The notes beneath the pieces are model-generated. The model was given only the letters and a program-made list of their open reading frames with translations. It was not told where the DNA came from and did no database searches. From NCBI RefSeq assembly GCF_011927665.1, contig NZ_JAATJA010000002.1, positions 372,001-436,000 of the forward strand: 64,000 nt of DNA, given 5' to 3'. Source of the DNA: Desulfobaculum xiamenense. GTDB taxonomy: Bacteria > Desulfobacterota > Desulfovibrionia > Desulfovibrionales > Desulfovibrionaceae. Below are positions 8,317 through 17,087 of the stretch, in pieces; position 1 is the stretch's first letter; each line of letters starts with the position of its first letter. A program made the translations under genes and the position numbers.

Positions 8317-9085
8317 TGCCTTCGCGAAAGCCAAACAGGCCGAGATTGCGGCGCTTGAGGCGCTGGCGGCGGCGGGGGATTTCCCCGCGCCATGGGCTGG
8401 GGAACGTCCGTCCTTCGTGGAATCGCTGCTGCGGCGGGGACCGGGCGCGATCATCGCCGAATACAAGCGCGCCTCGCCGAGCCGGGGGGACATCGCCCCC
8501 GAACTGCGGGCGGCGGACGTGGCCATGGCCTACGCCAGGGGCGGCGCGGCGGCGGTATCCGTCCTGACGCAAGAGGAGCATTTCCGCGGGCGGCTGGAGT
8601 TTCTGGACGAGGCTGCAGGCTGCGGGCTGCCGCTTCTGCGCAAGGATTTCATCCTGCACCCCTTGCAGGTGCGGCGCACGGCGGCCACGCCCGCCTCGGC
8701 GGTGCTGCTCATCGCGCGGATGGTGCCGGTGGAGCGCCTCGCCCTGCTGGTGCCCCTGTGCCGCGAACTGGGGCTGACCGCCGTGACCGAAATCTTCGAC
8801 GAGGCGGACCTCCACCGTGCACGGCAGGCCGGGGCGCGGGTGATTCAGGTCAACAATCGCGATCTGGATACGCTGGCCGTGAACCTCGACGTGTCGCGCG
8901 CGATGGTCGCGCGGCGCATTCCCGGCGAGATATGGATCAGCGCCAGCGGCATCACCCGCCACGCGGAGGTCGCGGAAATGGCTGCGAAAGGCTATGACGC
9001 CGTGCTCGTCGGCACCTCGCTCATGGAGGGCGGCGACCCGGCGGGCGCTCTGGAGCGGTTGCGGTCCGGGGAGGGCGAGACATGA
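8309..9085 (+). CDS. trpC: Indole-3-glycerol-phosphate synthase
   Basis: The 258-residue TIM-barrel enzyme closes the indole ring. It has IIAEYKRASPSRG (substrate-binding lysine), SVLTQEEHFRG, LLRKDFILHPLQV (catalytic lysine), VNNRDLDTL and a phosphate-binding end GYDAVLVGTSLM. It is a stand-alone TrpC, not fused to TrpF. The ATG lies in the end of trpD, and its own stop overlaps trpF by four bases (ATGA), so translation is probably continuous. Confidence 0.96.
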   Translation: MLDAFAKAKQAEIAALEALAAAGDFPAPWAGERPSFVESLLRRGPGAIIAEYKRASPSRGDIAPELRAADVAMAYARGGAAAVSVLTQEEHFRGRLEFLDEAAGCGLPLLRKDFILHPLQVRRTAATPASAVLLIARMVPVERLALLVPLCRELGLTAVTEIFDEADLHRARQAGARVIQVNNRDLDTLAVNLDVSRAMVARRIPGEIWISASGITRHAEVAEMAAKGYDAVLVGTSLMEGGDPAGALERLRSGEGET

Positions 9086-9768
9086 CGCCGCGCCGTTTAC
9101 TGGTGAAGGTGTGCGGCATCACGAGGCAGGTGGACGCCGAGGCCTGTGTCCGCCATGGGGCGGACCTCGTCGGCTTCATCTTCCATCCGGCCAGCCCGCG
9201 CTTCATAGAGCCGGGCAACGCGGCGCAGATCGACACGGGGCGCGCCCTGCGCGTGGGCGTGTTCGTGGAGCAGGACGCCGCCGAGGTGCGGGACATCATG
9301 GACCGCGCCCGGTTGGATTACGCTCAACTGGCCGGGGAGCACGATCCGCAGTGCTGCCGCGCCGTGGGGCCGGGGCGTGTGATTCGCGTGTTTCGCCCGC
9401 AGCGCCATGCGGATGTGGCGGGGCTTGCGGCGGAGATGGCGCAGTATGCGCAGTGCATGACCATGGCGCTTCTGGACGCGGGAACCGCAGGCGGTGGGCA
9501 CGGGCGTACGCTTGACTTTGCGGCGCTATCCACGCTTCGCGCGCCGGTGCCGTGGCTTCTGGCCGGTGGGCTGTCGCCGCGCACGCTGCCCGAGGCGCTG
9601 CGGCTGGTCGCGCCCGACGGCTTCGACCTCAACTCCGGGCTTGAAAGCGCCCCCGGCATCAAGGATGAAACCCTCGTGCGCGAGGCGATACGCCTCATCC
9701 GCACGTTTGACGAAACGAACGACCCCCGCGCGGACGCACCGCGCGGGTCTGGAGGATGCATCGGATGA
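9082..9768 (+). CDS. trpF: Phosphoribosylanthranilate isomerase
   Basis: The 228-residue TIM-barrel enzyme does the Amadori rearrangement before TrpC. The N-terminal [16 protein letters not shown] contains the catalytic cysteine, and [17 protein letters not shown] contains the catalytic aspartate. [17 protein letters not shown] and [16 protein letters not shown] form the phosphate site. It starts in ATGA at the trpC stop and ends in ATGA with trpB. A GC-rich inverted repeat lies in its last codons (GACCC..GCGCGG / CCGCGCGGGTC, about 9721-9749), just before the trpB ribosome site. Confidence 0.95.
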   Translation: MTPRRLLVKVCGITRQVDAEACVRHGADLVGFIFHPASPRFIEPGNAAQIDTGRALRVGVFVEQDAAEVRDIMDRARLDYAQLAGEHDPQCCRAVGPGRVIRVFRPQRHADVAGLAAEMAQYAQCMTMALLDAGTAGGGHGRTLDFAALSTLRAPVPWLLAGGLSPRTLPEALRLVAPDGFDLNSGLESAPGIKDETLVREAIRLIRTFDETNDPRADAPRGSGGCIG

Positions 9769-10931
9769 AGAAGGGATACTTCGGCGATTTCGGTGGGCAG
9801 TTCGTGCCCGAGCTGCTCATGCCGCCGCTTCGTGAGCTGGAGGAGGCGCAGCAGACCATCGTGCGTTCGCGCAATTTTCTCACGGACTATGCGCAGCTTC
9901 TGGCCGACTACGTGGGCCGTTCCACGCCGCTCTACCTGTGCCGCAACATCTCGCGCGAGCTTGGCGTGAATGTGTGGCTCAAGCGCGAGGACCTCGCCCA
10001 CACCGGCGCGCACAAGATCAACAACACCATCGGACAGGCGCTTCTGACCCGCCACATGGGCAAGGAAACGCTTCTGGCCGAAACCGGGGCGGGCCAGCAC
10101 GGCGTGGCCTCGGCCACGGCGGCGGCCATGCTCGGCCTCAAGTGCATCGTCTACATGGGCGCGACGGACGTGGAGCGTCAGGCCCACAACGTGCGGCGCA
10201 TGGAGCTTCTGGGCGCGCAGGTGCGCCCGGTTGAGAGCGGAACCCGCACCCTCAAGGACGCCATCAACGCCGCGCTGCGCCATTGGATCGCCGAGCAGGC
10301 GACCACGCACTACTGCATCGGCTCCGTGGTCGGTCCCCATCCCTTCCCCGAACTGGTGCGCGATTTCCAGTCCGTCATCGGGCACGAGTCGCGTCAGCAG
10401 AGCGTGGAGAAGTTCGGCACCCTGCCGGACGCCGTGGTGGCCTGTGTGGGCGGCGGCTCCAACGCCATCGGCATCTTCCATGCCTTCGTGGAGGATCGAG
10501 AGGTGCGTCTGGTGGGCGTGGAGGCGGCGGGAACCGGCGAGGCGGGCTGTTACCATTCCGCCACCGTGACGCAGGGGACCGACGGTGTGCTGCACGGCAC
10601 CAAGAGCAAGCTGTTGCAGACCGAAGACGGGCAGATTCTGCCCTCGCATTCGGTGGCACCCGGGCTGGACTACCCCGGCGTGGGACCGGAGCACGCCTTC
10701 CTCGATGCCTCGGGCCGCGCGGAGTACGTGAGCGTCACCGACGATCAGGCCCTGCGCGCCTTCCATCGGCTGTGCCGCAGCGAGGGCATCATCCCCGCCC
10801 TCGAATCGTCCCATGCGCTGGCCTACGTCTTTGAGAACGCGGACACCTTCGAGCGCGGAAGCAACGTGGTGGTCTGCCTTTCCGGACGTGGCGACAAGGA
10901 CCTCGGCATCATCGCGGGACTCGGCGCGTAG
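9765..10931 (+). CDS. trpB: Tryptophan synthase beta chain
   Basis: The 388-residue PLP enzyme joins indole and serine. [15 protein letters not shown] carries the PLP lysine (Lys84), GGGSNAIG binds the cofactor phosphate, and the sequence is of the TrpB1 type that pairs with TrpA. The start at 9765 overlaps the trpF stop (ATGA) and lies nine bases after GGAGG; the ATG at 9756 touches the ribosome site and is less likely. It is followed after 53 bases by trpA. Confidence 0.96.
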   Translation: MKKGYFGDFGGQFVPELLMPPLRELEEAQQTIVRSRNFLTDYAQLLADYVGRSTPLYLCRNISRELGVNVWLKREDLAHTGAHKINNTIGQALLTRHMGKETLLAETGAGQHGVASATAAAMLGLKCIVYMGATDVERQAHNVRRMELLGAQVRPVESGTRTLKDAINAALRHWIAEQATTHYCIGSVVGPHPFPELVRDFQSVIGHESRQQSVEKFGTLPDAVVACVGGGSNAIGIFHAFVEDREVRLVGVEAAGTGEAGCYHSATVTQGTDGVLHGTKSKLLQTEDGQILPSHSVAPGLDYPGVGPEHAFLDASGRAEYVSVTDDQALRAFHRLCRSEGIIPALESSHALAYVFENADTFERGSNVVVCLSGRGDKDLGIIAGLGA

Positions 10932-10984
10932 GCGCGGGAACCGCTCACACCTTTCGCGGCATGGCCGCAGTGGAGCGATACAAC

Positions 10985-11758
10985 ATGAAGGAATCGAAAC
11001 TGACGCAGAGCATACGGCAGGCGCGGGCCGAGGGCCGCACCGCGCTCATCCCCTACATCCCGGCGGGCTTTCCGGGGCTTCAAGAGTTCTGGAACGTGCT
11101 GGCCGAGCTGGACGCCGCCGGGGCGGACGTCATCGAGATCGGCGTGCCGTTCTCGGACCCGGTGGCCGACGGCCCAACCGTGGAGCAGGCCTCGCTGGAG
11201 TGCATCGAACGCGGCGTGACCCTGTCGTGGATTCTGACCGAACTCGAAGGGCGGCGTGCAGGCATTCGGGCGGCCATCGTGCTCATGGGCTACGTGAATC
11301 CCTTCTTCCGCTACGGCTACGAGCGCCTCGCCAAGGACGCCGCGCGCGCCGGGGTGGACGGATTCATCGTCCCGGACCTGCCCTTCGAGGAGTCTGGAGA
11401 CCTGCGGGCCGCACTGGCGGACACTGGCATCGCGCTGGTGCCGCTGGTGGGCCTCAACACCCCCGCCGAGCGCATGAAGCTCTACACCAAGGGCTTCGGC
11501 GGCTTCTGCTACGTGGTTAGCGTGATGGGCGTCACCGGCGAGCGGGTGGACATCTCCGGCGATGTGGCGCGTACCATCGCCGAGGCGCGGGCCTGCTTTG
11601 ACATCCCCGTGGCCCTCGGCTTCGGTCTGAAAACGCCGGACCAGCTTGCGGCCATGGCCGAGAAGCCGGACGCGGCGGTTTTCGGCAGTTCGCTCATCAC
11701 CCACCTGCGTGGCGGTGGTAGCGCCGGGGAATTCATGAAGGTCTGGACCGGGCGCTAG
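10985..11758 (+). CDS. trpA: Tryptophan synthase alpha chain
   Basis: The 257-residue TIM-barrel subunit cleaves indole-glycerol phosphate and passes indole to TrpB. The catalytic glutamate and aspartate are Glu51 and Asp62 in EIGVPFSDPVADGP. The phosphate site is near GFGLKTPDQ and GSSLI. The ATG at 10985 has GGAG nine bases upstream; an in-frame ATG at 10961 has none and would add eight unlike residues. It is the last gene of the trp operon and is followed by a hairpin terminator. Confidence 0.95.
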   Translation: MKESKLTQSIRQARAEGRTALIPYIPAGFPGLQEFWNVLAELDAAGADVIEIGVPFSDPVADGPTVEQASLECIERGVTLSWILTELEGRRAGIRAAIVLMGYVNPFFRYGYERLAKDAARAGVDGFIVPDLPFEESGDLRAALADTGIALVPLVGLNTPAERMKLYTKGFGGFCYVVSVMGVTGERVDISGDVARTIAEARACFDIPVALGFGLKTPDQLAAMAEKPDAAVFGSSLITHLRGGGSAGEFMKVWTGR

Positions 11759-11803
11759 GCCCGAAGGCGTCCGGCGCGCGCGTGAGCGGGCGTTCGGATT
11801 TCG

Positions 11804-11838
11804 CGAGGCGGGGCGGCCTGTGCGCCCCGCCCTCGTTT
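11804..11838. terminator. Terminator between trpA and the prepilin peptidase gene
   Basis: A GC-rich stem (CGAGGCGGGGCG / CGCCCCGCCCTCG, one bulge) is followed by TTT. It lies between two converging genes and may serve both. Confidence 0.7.
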
Positions 11839-11840
11839 GG

Positions 11841-12662
11841 CTAGCCGAGAAGGGCGAGCCAGCGGTGGCCCCACAGGATGCCCGCCGTTATGGCGATGCA
11901 TAGGAAGGGGCCGAAGGGCAGGGGGGCCTTCGCGGATTCTTCTGCCCCGCGTCTGCCAACCAATGCGGCAAGCCCTGCGAGCGCCGCGCCAAGCGCGATG
12001 ACCGGGGGCAAGAGTCCCACGCCGAGGAGCGCTCCCGCAAGCGCGACGAGCGCCATGTCCCCCACGCCGAGCCATTGCCCGGAGCGCAGGCGTGCGCTGC
12101 CGAGGCGCAGGACCCAAAACAGTCCGGCTCCCACCGCTACGCCGAAGAGCGAATCCCGCAGGGGAACGCCAAGCAGCGTGGGAGCGACGACGAGGGCCGC
12201 AGCCGCGCCGATGAGCAGGGACCGCGTGGGCATGATCCGCGTGTCGAAGGCGAGGAAGCTCGTCACGATGAACAGGCCCGTGAAGGCCATATGCACGGCC
12301 CACTGCGGGCCGGGGCCGAAGCGCAGCGCCAGTGCCAGCGCAACGACGCCGGTGAGGGCCTCCACCATCGGATAGCGTGGGCTGATGGGCAGGTGGCATT
12401 GGCGGCAGCGACCGCGCAAGAGCAGGTAGCTGACGAGGGGAACGTTTTCCCACCATGCGAGAAAGTGCCCGCACTTTGGGCATTTCGAACGTGGCGGATT
12501 GGTCACGGTCTCGCCGGAGAGCGTGCGGTGGATGCAGACGTTGTAGAAGCTTCCGAGGCACAGGCCCAGTACGAGGGCCAGCCCCTGGAATGCATGCAGA
12601 TAGAGGTCCATGCGCAATTCCGTGTTGGGTCCGAGGTTGAACGGCGGCCTGAATTGAGGCAT
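11841..12662 (-). CDS. Type IV prepilin leader peptidase / N-methyltransferase
   Basis: The 273-residue inner-membrane aspartic protease cleaves and methylates type IV pilin-like proteins. The N-terminal GLCLGSFYNVCIHR segment and two CxxC pairs (CPKCG, CRQCH) belong to the A24 N-terminal domain. The catalytic aspartates fit LAFDTRIMP and GVGD. Two usually conserved neighbours differ: the residue after the proline is Thr rather than Asp, and GVGDM is followed by Ala instead of Lys. The ATG follows GGGAG; an in-frame ATG at 12611 is an alternative. No pilin genes are adjacent. Confidence 0.88.
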   Translation of the reverse strand: MPQFRPPFNLGPNTELRMDLYLHAFQGLALVLGLCLGSFYNVCIHRTLSGETVTNPPRSKCPKCGHFLAWWENVPLVSYLLLRGRCRQCHLPISPRYPMVEALTGVVALALALRFGPGPQWAVHMAFTGLFIVTSFLAFDTRIMPTRSLLIGAAAALVVAPTLLGVPLRDSLFGVAVGAGLFWVLRLGSARLRSGQWLGVGDMALVALAGALLGVGLLPPVIALGAALAGLAALVGRRGAEESAKAPLPFGPFLCIAITAGILWGHRWLALLG

Positions 12663-12769
12663 TGTCTCCCGGTTCGGGCACTCCTGCCGTGATCGTTAAT
12701 GAATTTTAGGGGTTCGGACAAGCGCGAACACGCTTGCGCCCCATTGCAAGTCAAAGGAGACTGCGGCGT

Positions 12770-14068
12770 ATGCAGTACAAGGACCGTTTCATTCCGCTTC
12801 TTTCCGAGGAACAGATCCGCGACACCCAGCTCAACGGTCTCAAGTGGACGGTGCAGCATGCAGCGGCCGGAAGCCCTGCCTACGCCGCGAAATTCCGCGA
12901 GGCGGGCATCGACCCGGCGGGTGTGCAGAGCCTCGACGACCTCCAGCATCTGCCCTTCACCTCGGTGGAGGACCTGCGCGACGGCTATCCCTTCCCCCTG
13001 CTTTCCGTGCCCGAGGAGGAAGTGGTGCGCATCCATGCCTCCAGCGGCACCACCGGCAAGCGCAAGGTGCTCTGCTACACGCAAAAGGACGTCAACGACT
13101 GGAAGAACATGATGGCCCGCTGCTTCGAGCTGGCCGGGCTCTCCCGGCTCGACCGCATCCAGATTTGCGCGGGCTACGGCCTGTGGACGGCGGGCGTCGG
13201 CTTCCAGCTTGGCTGTGAGCACTTCGGTGCCATGGCCGTTCCCGTCGGCCCCGGCAACCTCGACATGCAGCTTCAGCTCCTCACGGACATGGGCGTCACC
13301 TGCATGTGCTCCACGGCCAGCATGGCGCTGCTCATGGGCGAGGAAGTCGAGAAGCACGGCCTGCGCGACAAGCTGCGCCTGCGCACCTGCATCTTTGGTT
13401 CCGAGGCCCACACGCCCAAGATGCGCCGCCGCTTCGAGGAGCTTCTCGGCATTGAGGACAGCTTCGACATCTCCGGCATGACCGAACTCTACGGTCCCGG
13501 TGCCGGTCTCGAATGCCCGGCCCACGAGGGTATCCACTACTGGGCCGACATGTACATCGCCGAGATCATCGACCCCGAGACGCTCAGGCCCGTCGCCCCC
13601 GGCGAGGTGGGCGAGCTGGTCCTCACCTCCCTGCGCAAGGAGGCCGCGCCCCTCGTGCGCTACCGCACCCACGACCTCACGCGGCTCATCCCCGGAACCT
13701 GTTCCTGCGGCGTCACCATGCCGCGCCACGATAAGATCATGGGCCGCTCCGACGACATGATTATCTTCCGTGGCGTGAACATCTACCCCGGTCAGATCGC
13801 CGCCGTTCTCGAAGGCTTCCCCGGCGTGTCCTCGGAATATCAGGTCCGCCTCAGCCGCGTCGAAGGCCGCGACAACATGACCATCTCCATCGAGCGTGCC
13901 CGTGATGCGCATTCCGGTGGCGACGCCGATCTCGCTCGCGCAGTTGGCGGCGTGATGCACAAGCAACTCATGGCTCGCGCCGGGATCGAGATCGTTGATC
14001 ACGGGAGCCTGCCACGTTCCTTCGGCAAGACCCGCCGCATCATCGACGACCGCGAAAACGGCAACTGA
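12770..14068 (+). CDS. paaK: Phenylacetate-CoA ligase
   Basis: The 432-residue AMP-forming ligase activates phenylacetate or a related aryl acid to its CoA ester. The ATP loop is SSGTTGKRKVLCYT, and other family motifs are SGMTELYGPG, EVGELVLTSLRKEAAPLVRYRTHD and GRSDDMIIFRGVNIYP. Such genes in anaerobes often serve aromatic amino-acid fermentation with indolepyruvate oxidoreductase, but no such partner is adjacent. The ATG follows AAAGGAG by ten bases. The gene stands alone and ends in a strong terminator. Confidence 0.92.
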   Translation: MQYKDRFIPLLSEEQIRDTQLNGLKWTVQHAAAGSPAYAAKFREAGIDPAGVQSLDDLQHLPFTSVEDLRDGYPFPLLSVPEEEVVRIHASSGTTGKRKVLCYTQKDVNDWKNMMARCFELAGLSRLDRIQICAGYGLWTAGVGFQLGCEHFGAMAVPVGPGNLDMQLQLLTDMGVTCMCSTASMALLMGEEVEKHGLRDKLRLRTCIFGSEAHTPKMRRRFEELLGIEDSFDISGMTELYGPGAGLECPAHEGIHYWADMYIAEIIDPETLRPVAPGEVGELVLTSLRKEAAPLVRYRTHDLTRLIPGTCSCGVTMPRHDKIMGRSDDMIIFRGVNIYPGQIAAVLEGFPGVSSEYQVRLSRVEGRDNMTISIERARDAHSGGDADLARAVGGVMHKQLMARAGIEIVDHGSLPRSFGKTRRIIDDRENGN

Positions 14069-14103
14069 CGCCGCATTTCGCACCTGCGCCATATCGAAAC
14101 GAC

Positions 14104-14137
14104 AAGGGGCGGCATCCGACGGATGCCGCCCCTTTTT
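14104..14137 (+). terminator. Intrinsic terminator after paaK
   Basis: A perfect 14-bp stem (AAGGGGCGGCATCC / GGATGCCGCCCCTT, loop GAC) runs into TTTTT. Confidence 0.93.
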
Positions 14138-14161
14138 CACGTTTGACGTGTGGGGGGAAAA

Positions 14162-14400
14162 GCCTCCGGCGGCCGGGCGTGGGGGCGGGAGGGATGCCTC
14201 CGGCGGCCGGGGCTTTGCCCCGGACCCCAGTCAAGGAAATGATTTCCTTGACAATCCTCACTAGGGCTTCGTCGCTCAAAGCCGCACGGCTCGCCAAGGG
14301 CGCCCACGTCCATCGCATGTCGGGGTTCCAAGGGGCCAGCGGCCCCTTGGCCGGCGGAGCCTACGGCTTGCATGCGGCAAAGACCGATACGGCTGGCCAC
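14162..14400 (+). repeat. Structured intergenic repeat, copy B (type 2)
   Basis: The main copy is about 14196-14400. A duplicate of its left edge (GCCTCCGGCGGCCGGG) sits just before it at 14162. Hairpins are CCGGGGC-TTT-GCCCCGG (14207-14223) and GTCAAGGAAAT / ATTTCCTTGAC (14230-14252), where four base pairs differ from copy A but pairing is kept. The last arm pair is perfect: CCAAGGGGCC-AGC-GGCCCCTTGG. It lies between the converging paaK and AI-2E-type genes. Confidence 0.9.
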
Positions 14401-14424
14401 AGCGCCACAGCGCCCCGTGTGCCG

Positions 14425-15558
14425 TCAGGCGTCGCTGTCGGGCGGCGCGGGTGCTGCGGCTGGGGTGAGTGTGCCGAGGTAGCGTTGCCAGTAGGCCCAG
14501 AGCAGGCAGGTGCAGGGGATGGCCATGAGCAGGCCGAGCATCCCGAGGAGCTGGCCCCAGATGGACAGCGACAGCAGGATGAATGCTGGCGACAGGCCGG
14601 TGACCTTGCCCATGATGCGCGGGGTGAGCACGGCGTCCTGAATGATCTGGACCACGGCGAACACGGTGAGGATGAGGGCGGTTTCGGTCCAGATGGGGGT
14701 TCCGGTCTCCAGCGCGTGGACGATGCCGAGGGCGAGGGCCGGGATGAAGCCGACGATCTGGAGGTAGGGCACCATGTTGAGCAGGCCGATGAACAGGCCG
14801 AGGAGAATGCCAAGCGGCAGGCCGATGAGGCCGAAGCCGATGGCGAACAGGACGCCCACGAGCCCCGCCACGGCGGCCTGCGCGCGGAAGTAGCGGCTCA
14901 TGGCGGTGCTGAATTCGTCGATGAAGGCGGTGACGCCCTCGCGGCGGGCGGGCGGGATGACTTGGGTCCAGCCCTCGCGTACGCGGCGGTAGTCGATGAG
15001 CAGGAACACGAGATAGAGCAGGATGACGAACAGACCGACCACGCCGAAGAGCGCGTTGGCCGCGCCCTGCATGATTCCCCACATCCCCGGCAGGAGCTTG
15101 GAAAGGACGGTGCGTGCGAGGGAGAGGACGTCGGGCGAGGCGAGGATGTCGCGCACGTTCTGCTGGGCGAGAGTGTCCTTGACGGCCTGCCAGAGTTCAG
15201 GGGGCAGGCTTTGCAGGGCCTTGTGGTCGAGGGTGGAGCCGTCGGCCATTTCGGCGACGAGCCGCGCCATGTGGCGGATTTCGCCAGTGATGACCGGCGT
15301 GAGCAGCCACAGGGCGAGCCAGATGGCCGCCCCCACGAGGGTGAGGGCGGCGACGACGGCCGTGGCTCGATTGCCGATGCGGCGTTCGATGACCTCGGTC
15401 AGCGGGTTGAGCAGGTATGCCAGAACGAGGGCCACGACGAAGGGGATGAGCGCGTCGGCCAGAAGGTTCAGCAGCCAGACCCCGGCAGCGAGGACGCCCG
15501 CCGACAGGGCAAGACGTACGACACGGTCGAGGGTGTAGGGGCGGTTGTCTGAAAACAC
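14425..15558 (-). CDS. AI-2E family transporter
   Basis: The 377-residue membrane protein belongs to the PF01594 family (PerM/TqsA/YdiK type). Several hydrophobic helices are visible: near residues 14-50, about 60-85, and a cluster from about 150 to 330 with GLIGLPLGILLGLFIGLLNM and the conserved PYLQIVGFIPALAL. Substrates vary in this family, from autoinducer-2 export to ion/proton exchange, and cannot be told here. The start is GTG after a good GGGAGG. The C-terminus is alanine/proline-rich. The gene is followed on its own strand by the neighbouring repeat B. Confidence 0.85.
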   Translation of the reverse strand: MFSDNRPYTLDRVVRLALSAGVLAAGVWLLNLLADALIPFVVALVLAYLLNPLTEVIERRIGNRATAVVAALTLVGAAIWLALWLLTPVITGEIRHMARLVAEMADGSTLDHKALQSLPPELWQAVKDTLAQQNVRDILASPDVLSLARTVLSKLLPGMWGIMQGAANALFGVVGLFVILLYLVFLLIDYRRVREGWTQVIPPARREGVTAFIDEFSTAMSRYFRAQAAVAGLVGVLFAIGFGLIGLPLGILLGLFIGLLNMVPYLQIVGFIPALALGIVHALETGTPIWTETALILTVFAVVQIIQDAVLTPRIMGKVTGLSPAFILLSLSIWGQLLGMLGLLMAIPCTCLLWAYWQRYLGTLTPAAAPAPPDSDA

Positions 15559-15616
15559 GCGGACCTCCCGCTGTGCCCGCTGCCGGGCGTTATGGTTCGT
15601 GGCGCGCTGCGCCGGG

Positions 15617-16897
15617 TCAGTCTCCTCCGTCGCGAAGGGCCAGCCAGAGCAGCTTGTCCAGCACGCGGGCGAGCTTGGCGAAGAGTCCGCCGTATTGCAT
15701 GTGCTGGCCGAAGAGGGCGGTGCGCTGCTCGCGCAGGCTGTCGCTCGGGATGTCGCCGGACGATTCGGGAACGCTCATGGCCAGCCGCTCGGCCAGCAGG
15801 TATCCGGCCAGCCCGTGGCTGAACATGTCGAGATTTTCGAGGAAGGCGTCGCAGTGGTTTTTCCAGTAGGCCTCGGCCTCGGGCGTGGGCACGAGGTTCT
15901 GGGCCTGACAGGCCATGGAGTAGAGCGAATTGATGTACGCGCCGGGGATGCCGCGCCGCCAGCCCAGAAGCCACGAGTTGCGCCGGAAGATGAGCAGGTG
16001 GTCCATGCCGAGGGCGATGATTTCTTCGAGGGCGGCCTTGGCCGCGGCCAGTGCCTCTCCGCCCGCAGCATCCGGCCAGCGGCGCTCGAGGCTGTCGAGA
16101 TTCCACGCGGGCAGGACCGAGGGCGAGCCTACGGCGGGGGACAGGCCCGTCAGGCGCTGCAGGATATGCGCAAACCAGAGGTTGGCGTCGGGCGATGAGG
16201 GCGTTTCGAGGTGCGCGTAGGACAGCAGATAGCGTCCCTTGCCGAAATTGCCTTCAATGATGCAGGGCTGGTCGGTCATGAATTCCGGCCAGATGCGGAT
16301 GCCGTACTGGGTTTCGAGGTCGGCCAGCGGCTGCTTGGGCATGCTGTCCAGCGGCAGGTCCGCCACCCAGAAATCCGGGCCGGGAGCCTCGTAGGTGGCC
16401 AGCACGCGCACGTCGTCGCGCGGCTGGTACTCGAAGCGGGCGGGCCACCACACGGGGATGAGCGGCCGCTCGGGCAGAACGTCCGGGGTCAGGCCGCCGC
16501 GTTCGCCGAGGCGGGTGAACATGTGCCCGCTGCATGCGTGCTGAAGGCGATCCGTGAAGGCGCGGCGCTTCCACGGGCACAGGCCGAGACCGTAGGGCCC
16601 GGTGAGGGCGAGGCCGGTGCCGCCGCAGAAGCCCATGTACACGCCGCCGTGGCGGATGTAGCTGCGGACTTCGGAGACGCCCTGCTCGCCGAGGTGATCG
16701 TATTTTGCCCGGGCCCAACCGCCGGGAACCAGCAGCATGAGGGGCGGTTCGGCAGAAAGAAGGCCGTCCGCGATTTCGTCGCCGCGTACGAGACGATGCG
16801 GCAACCCCCACGATTTGATGGCTCTCCAGGCCAGAAGACCCCACAGGTGCGACTCGTCCCAGTATATATAGATGCTTGACATTGCGTGTGTGCTCAT
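15617..16897 (-). CDS. BPL_N-like (class I glutamine amidotransferase fold) protein
   Basis: The 426-residue protein begins with SIYIYWDESHLWGLLAW and has MLLVPGGWARAKYDHL followed by YMGFCGGTGLALTG. This is the arrangement of the biotin-protein-ligase N-terminal-like family, with a cysteine at the nucleophile elbow. A second stretch (CIIEGNFGKGRYLLSYAHLETP) is also typical. The C-terminal 170 residues look alpha-helical without a recognised motif. The substrate is unknown, and biotin ligase activity is not implied because no ligase domain is present. The start is uncertain: ATG at 16897 or 16882, neither with a clear ribosome site. It lies 58 bases upstream of the AI-2E-type gene and may share its transcript. 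Confidence 0.75.
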   Translation of the reverse strand: MSTHAMSSIYIYWDESHLWGLLAWRAIKSWGLPHRLVRGDEIADGLLSAEPPLMLLVPGGWARAKYDHLGEQGVSEVRSYIRHGGVYMGFCGGTGLALTGPYGLGLCPWKRRAFTDRLQHACSGHMFTRLGERGGLTPDVLPERPLIPVWWPARFEYQPRDDVRVLATYEAPGPDFWVADLPLDSMPKQPLADLETQYGIRIWPEFMTDQPCIIEGNFGKGRYLLSYAHLETPSSPDANLWFAHILQRLTGLSPAVGSPSVLPAWNLDSLERRWPDAAGGEALAAAKAALEEIIALGMDHLLIFRRNSWLLGWRRGIPGAYINSLYSMACQAQNLVPTPEAEAYWKNHCDAFLENLDMFSHGLAGYLLAERLAMSVPESSGDIPSDSLREQRTALFGQHMQYGGLFAKLARVLDKLLWLALRDGGD

Positions 16898-17087
16898 TAG
16901 GCTGTGGTGCCGCGCTGTTCCGCGGTGGCTTGTCCGGGCGGAGCCTTCCGCGTTCGCTGCGGCGATTTCAGCTCCGCAACATGGTCATTGAATCCCATCT
17001 GCGGGCCGTGTATGAACGGGCGCGTTCCCCGGACGGGGAGAATCTACGGAAATTACGTCAAGAAGTGAAGACGAGGAGATAATCGCC

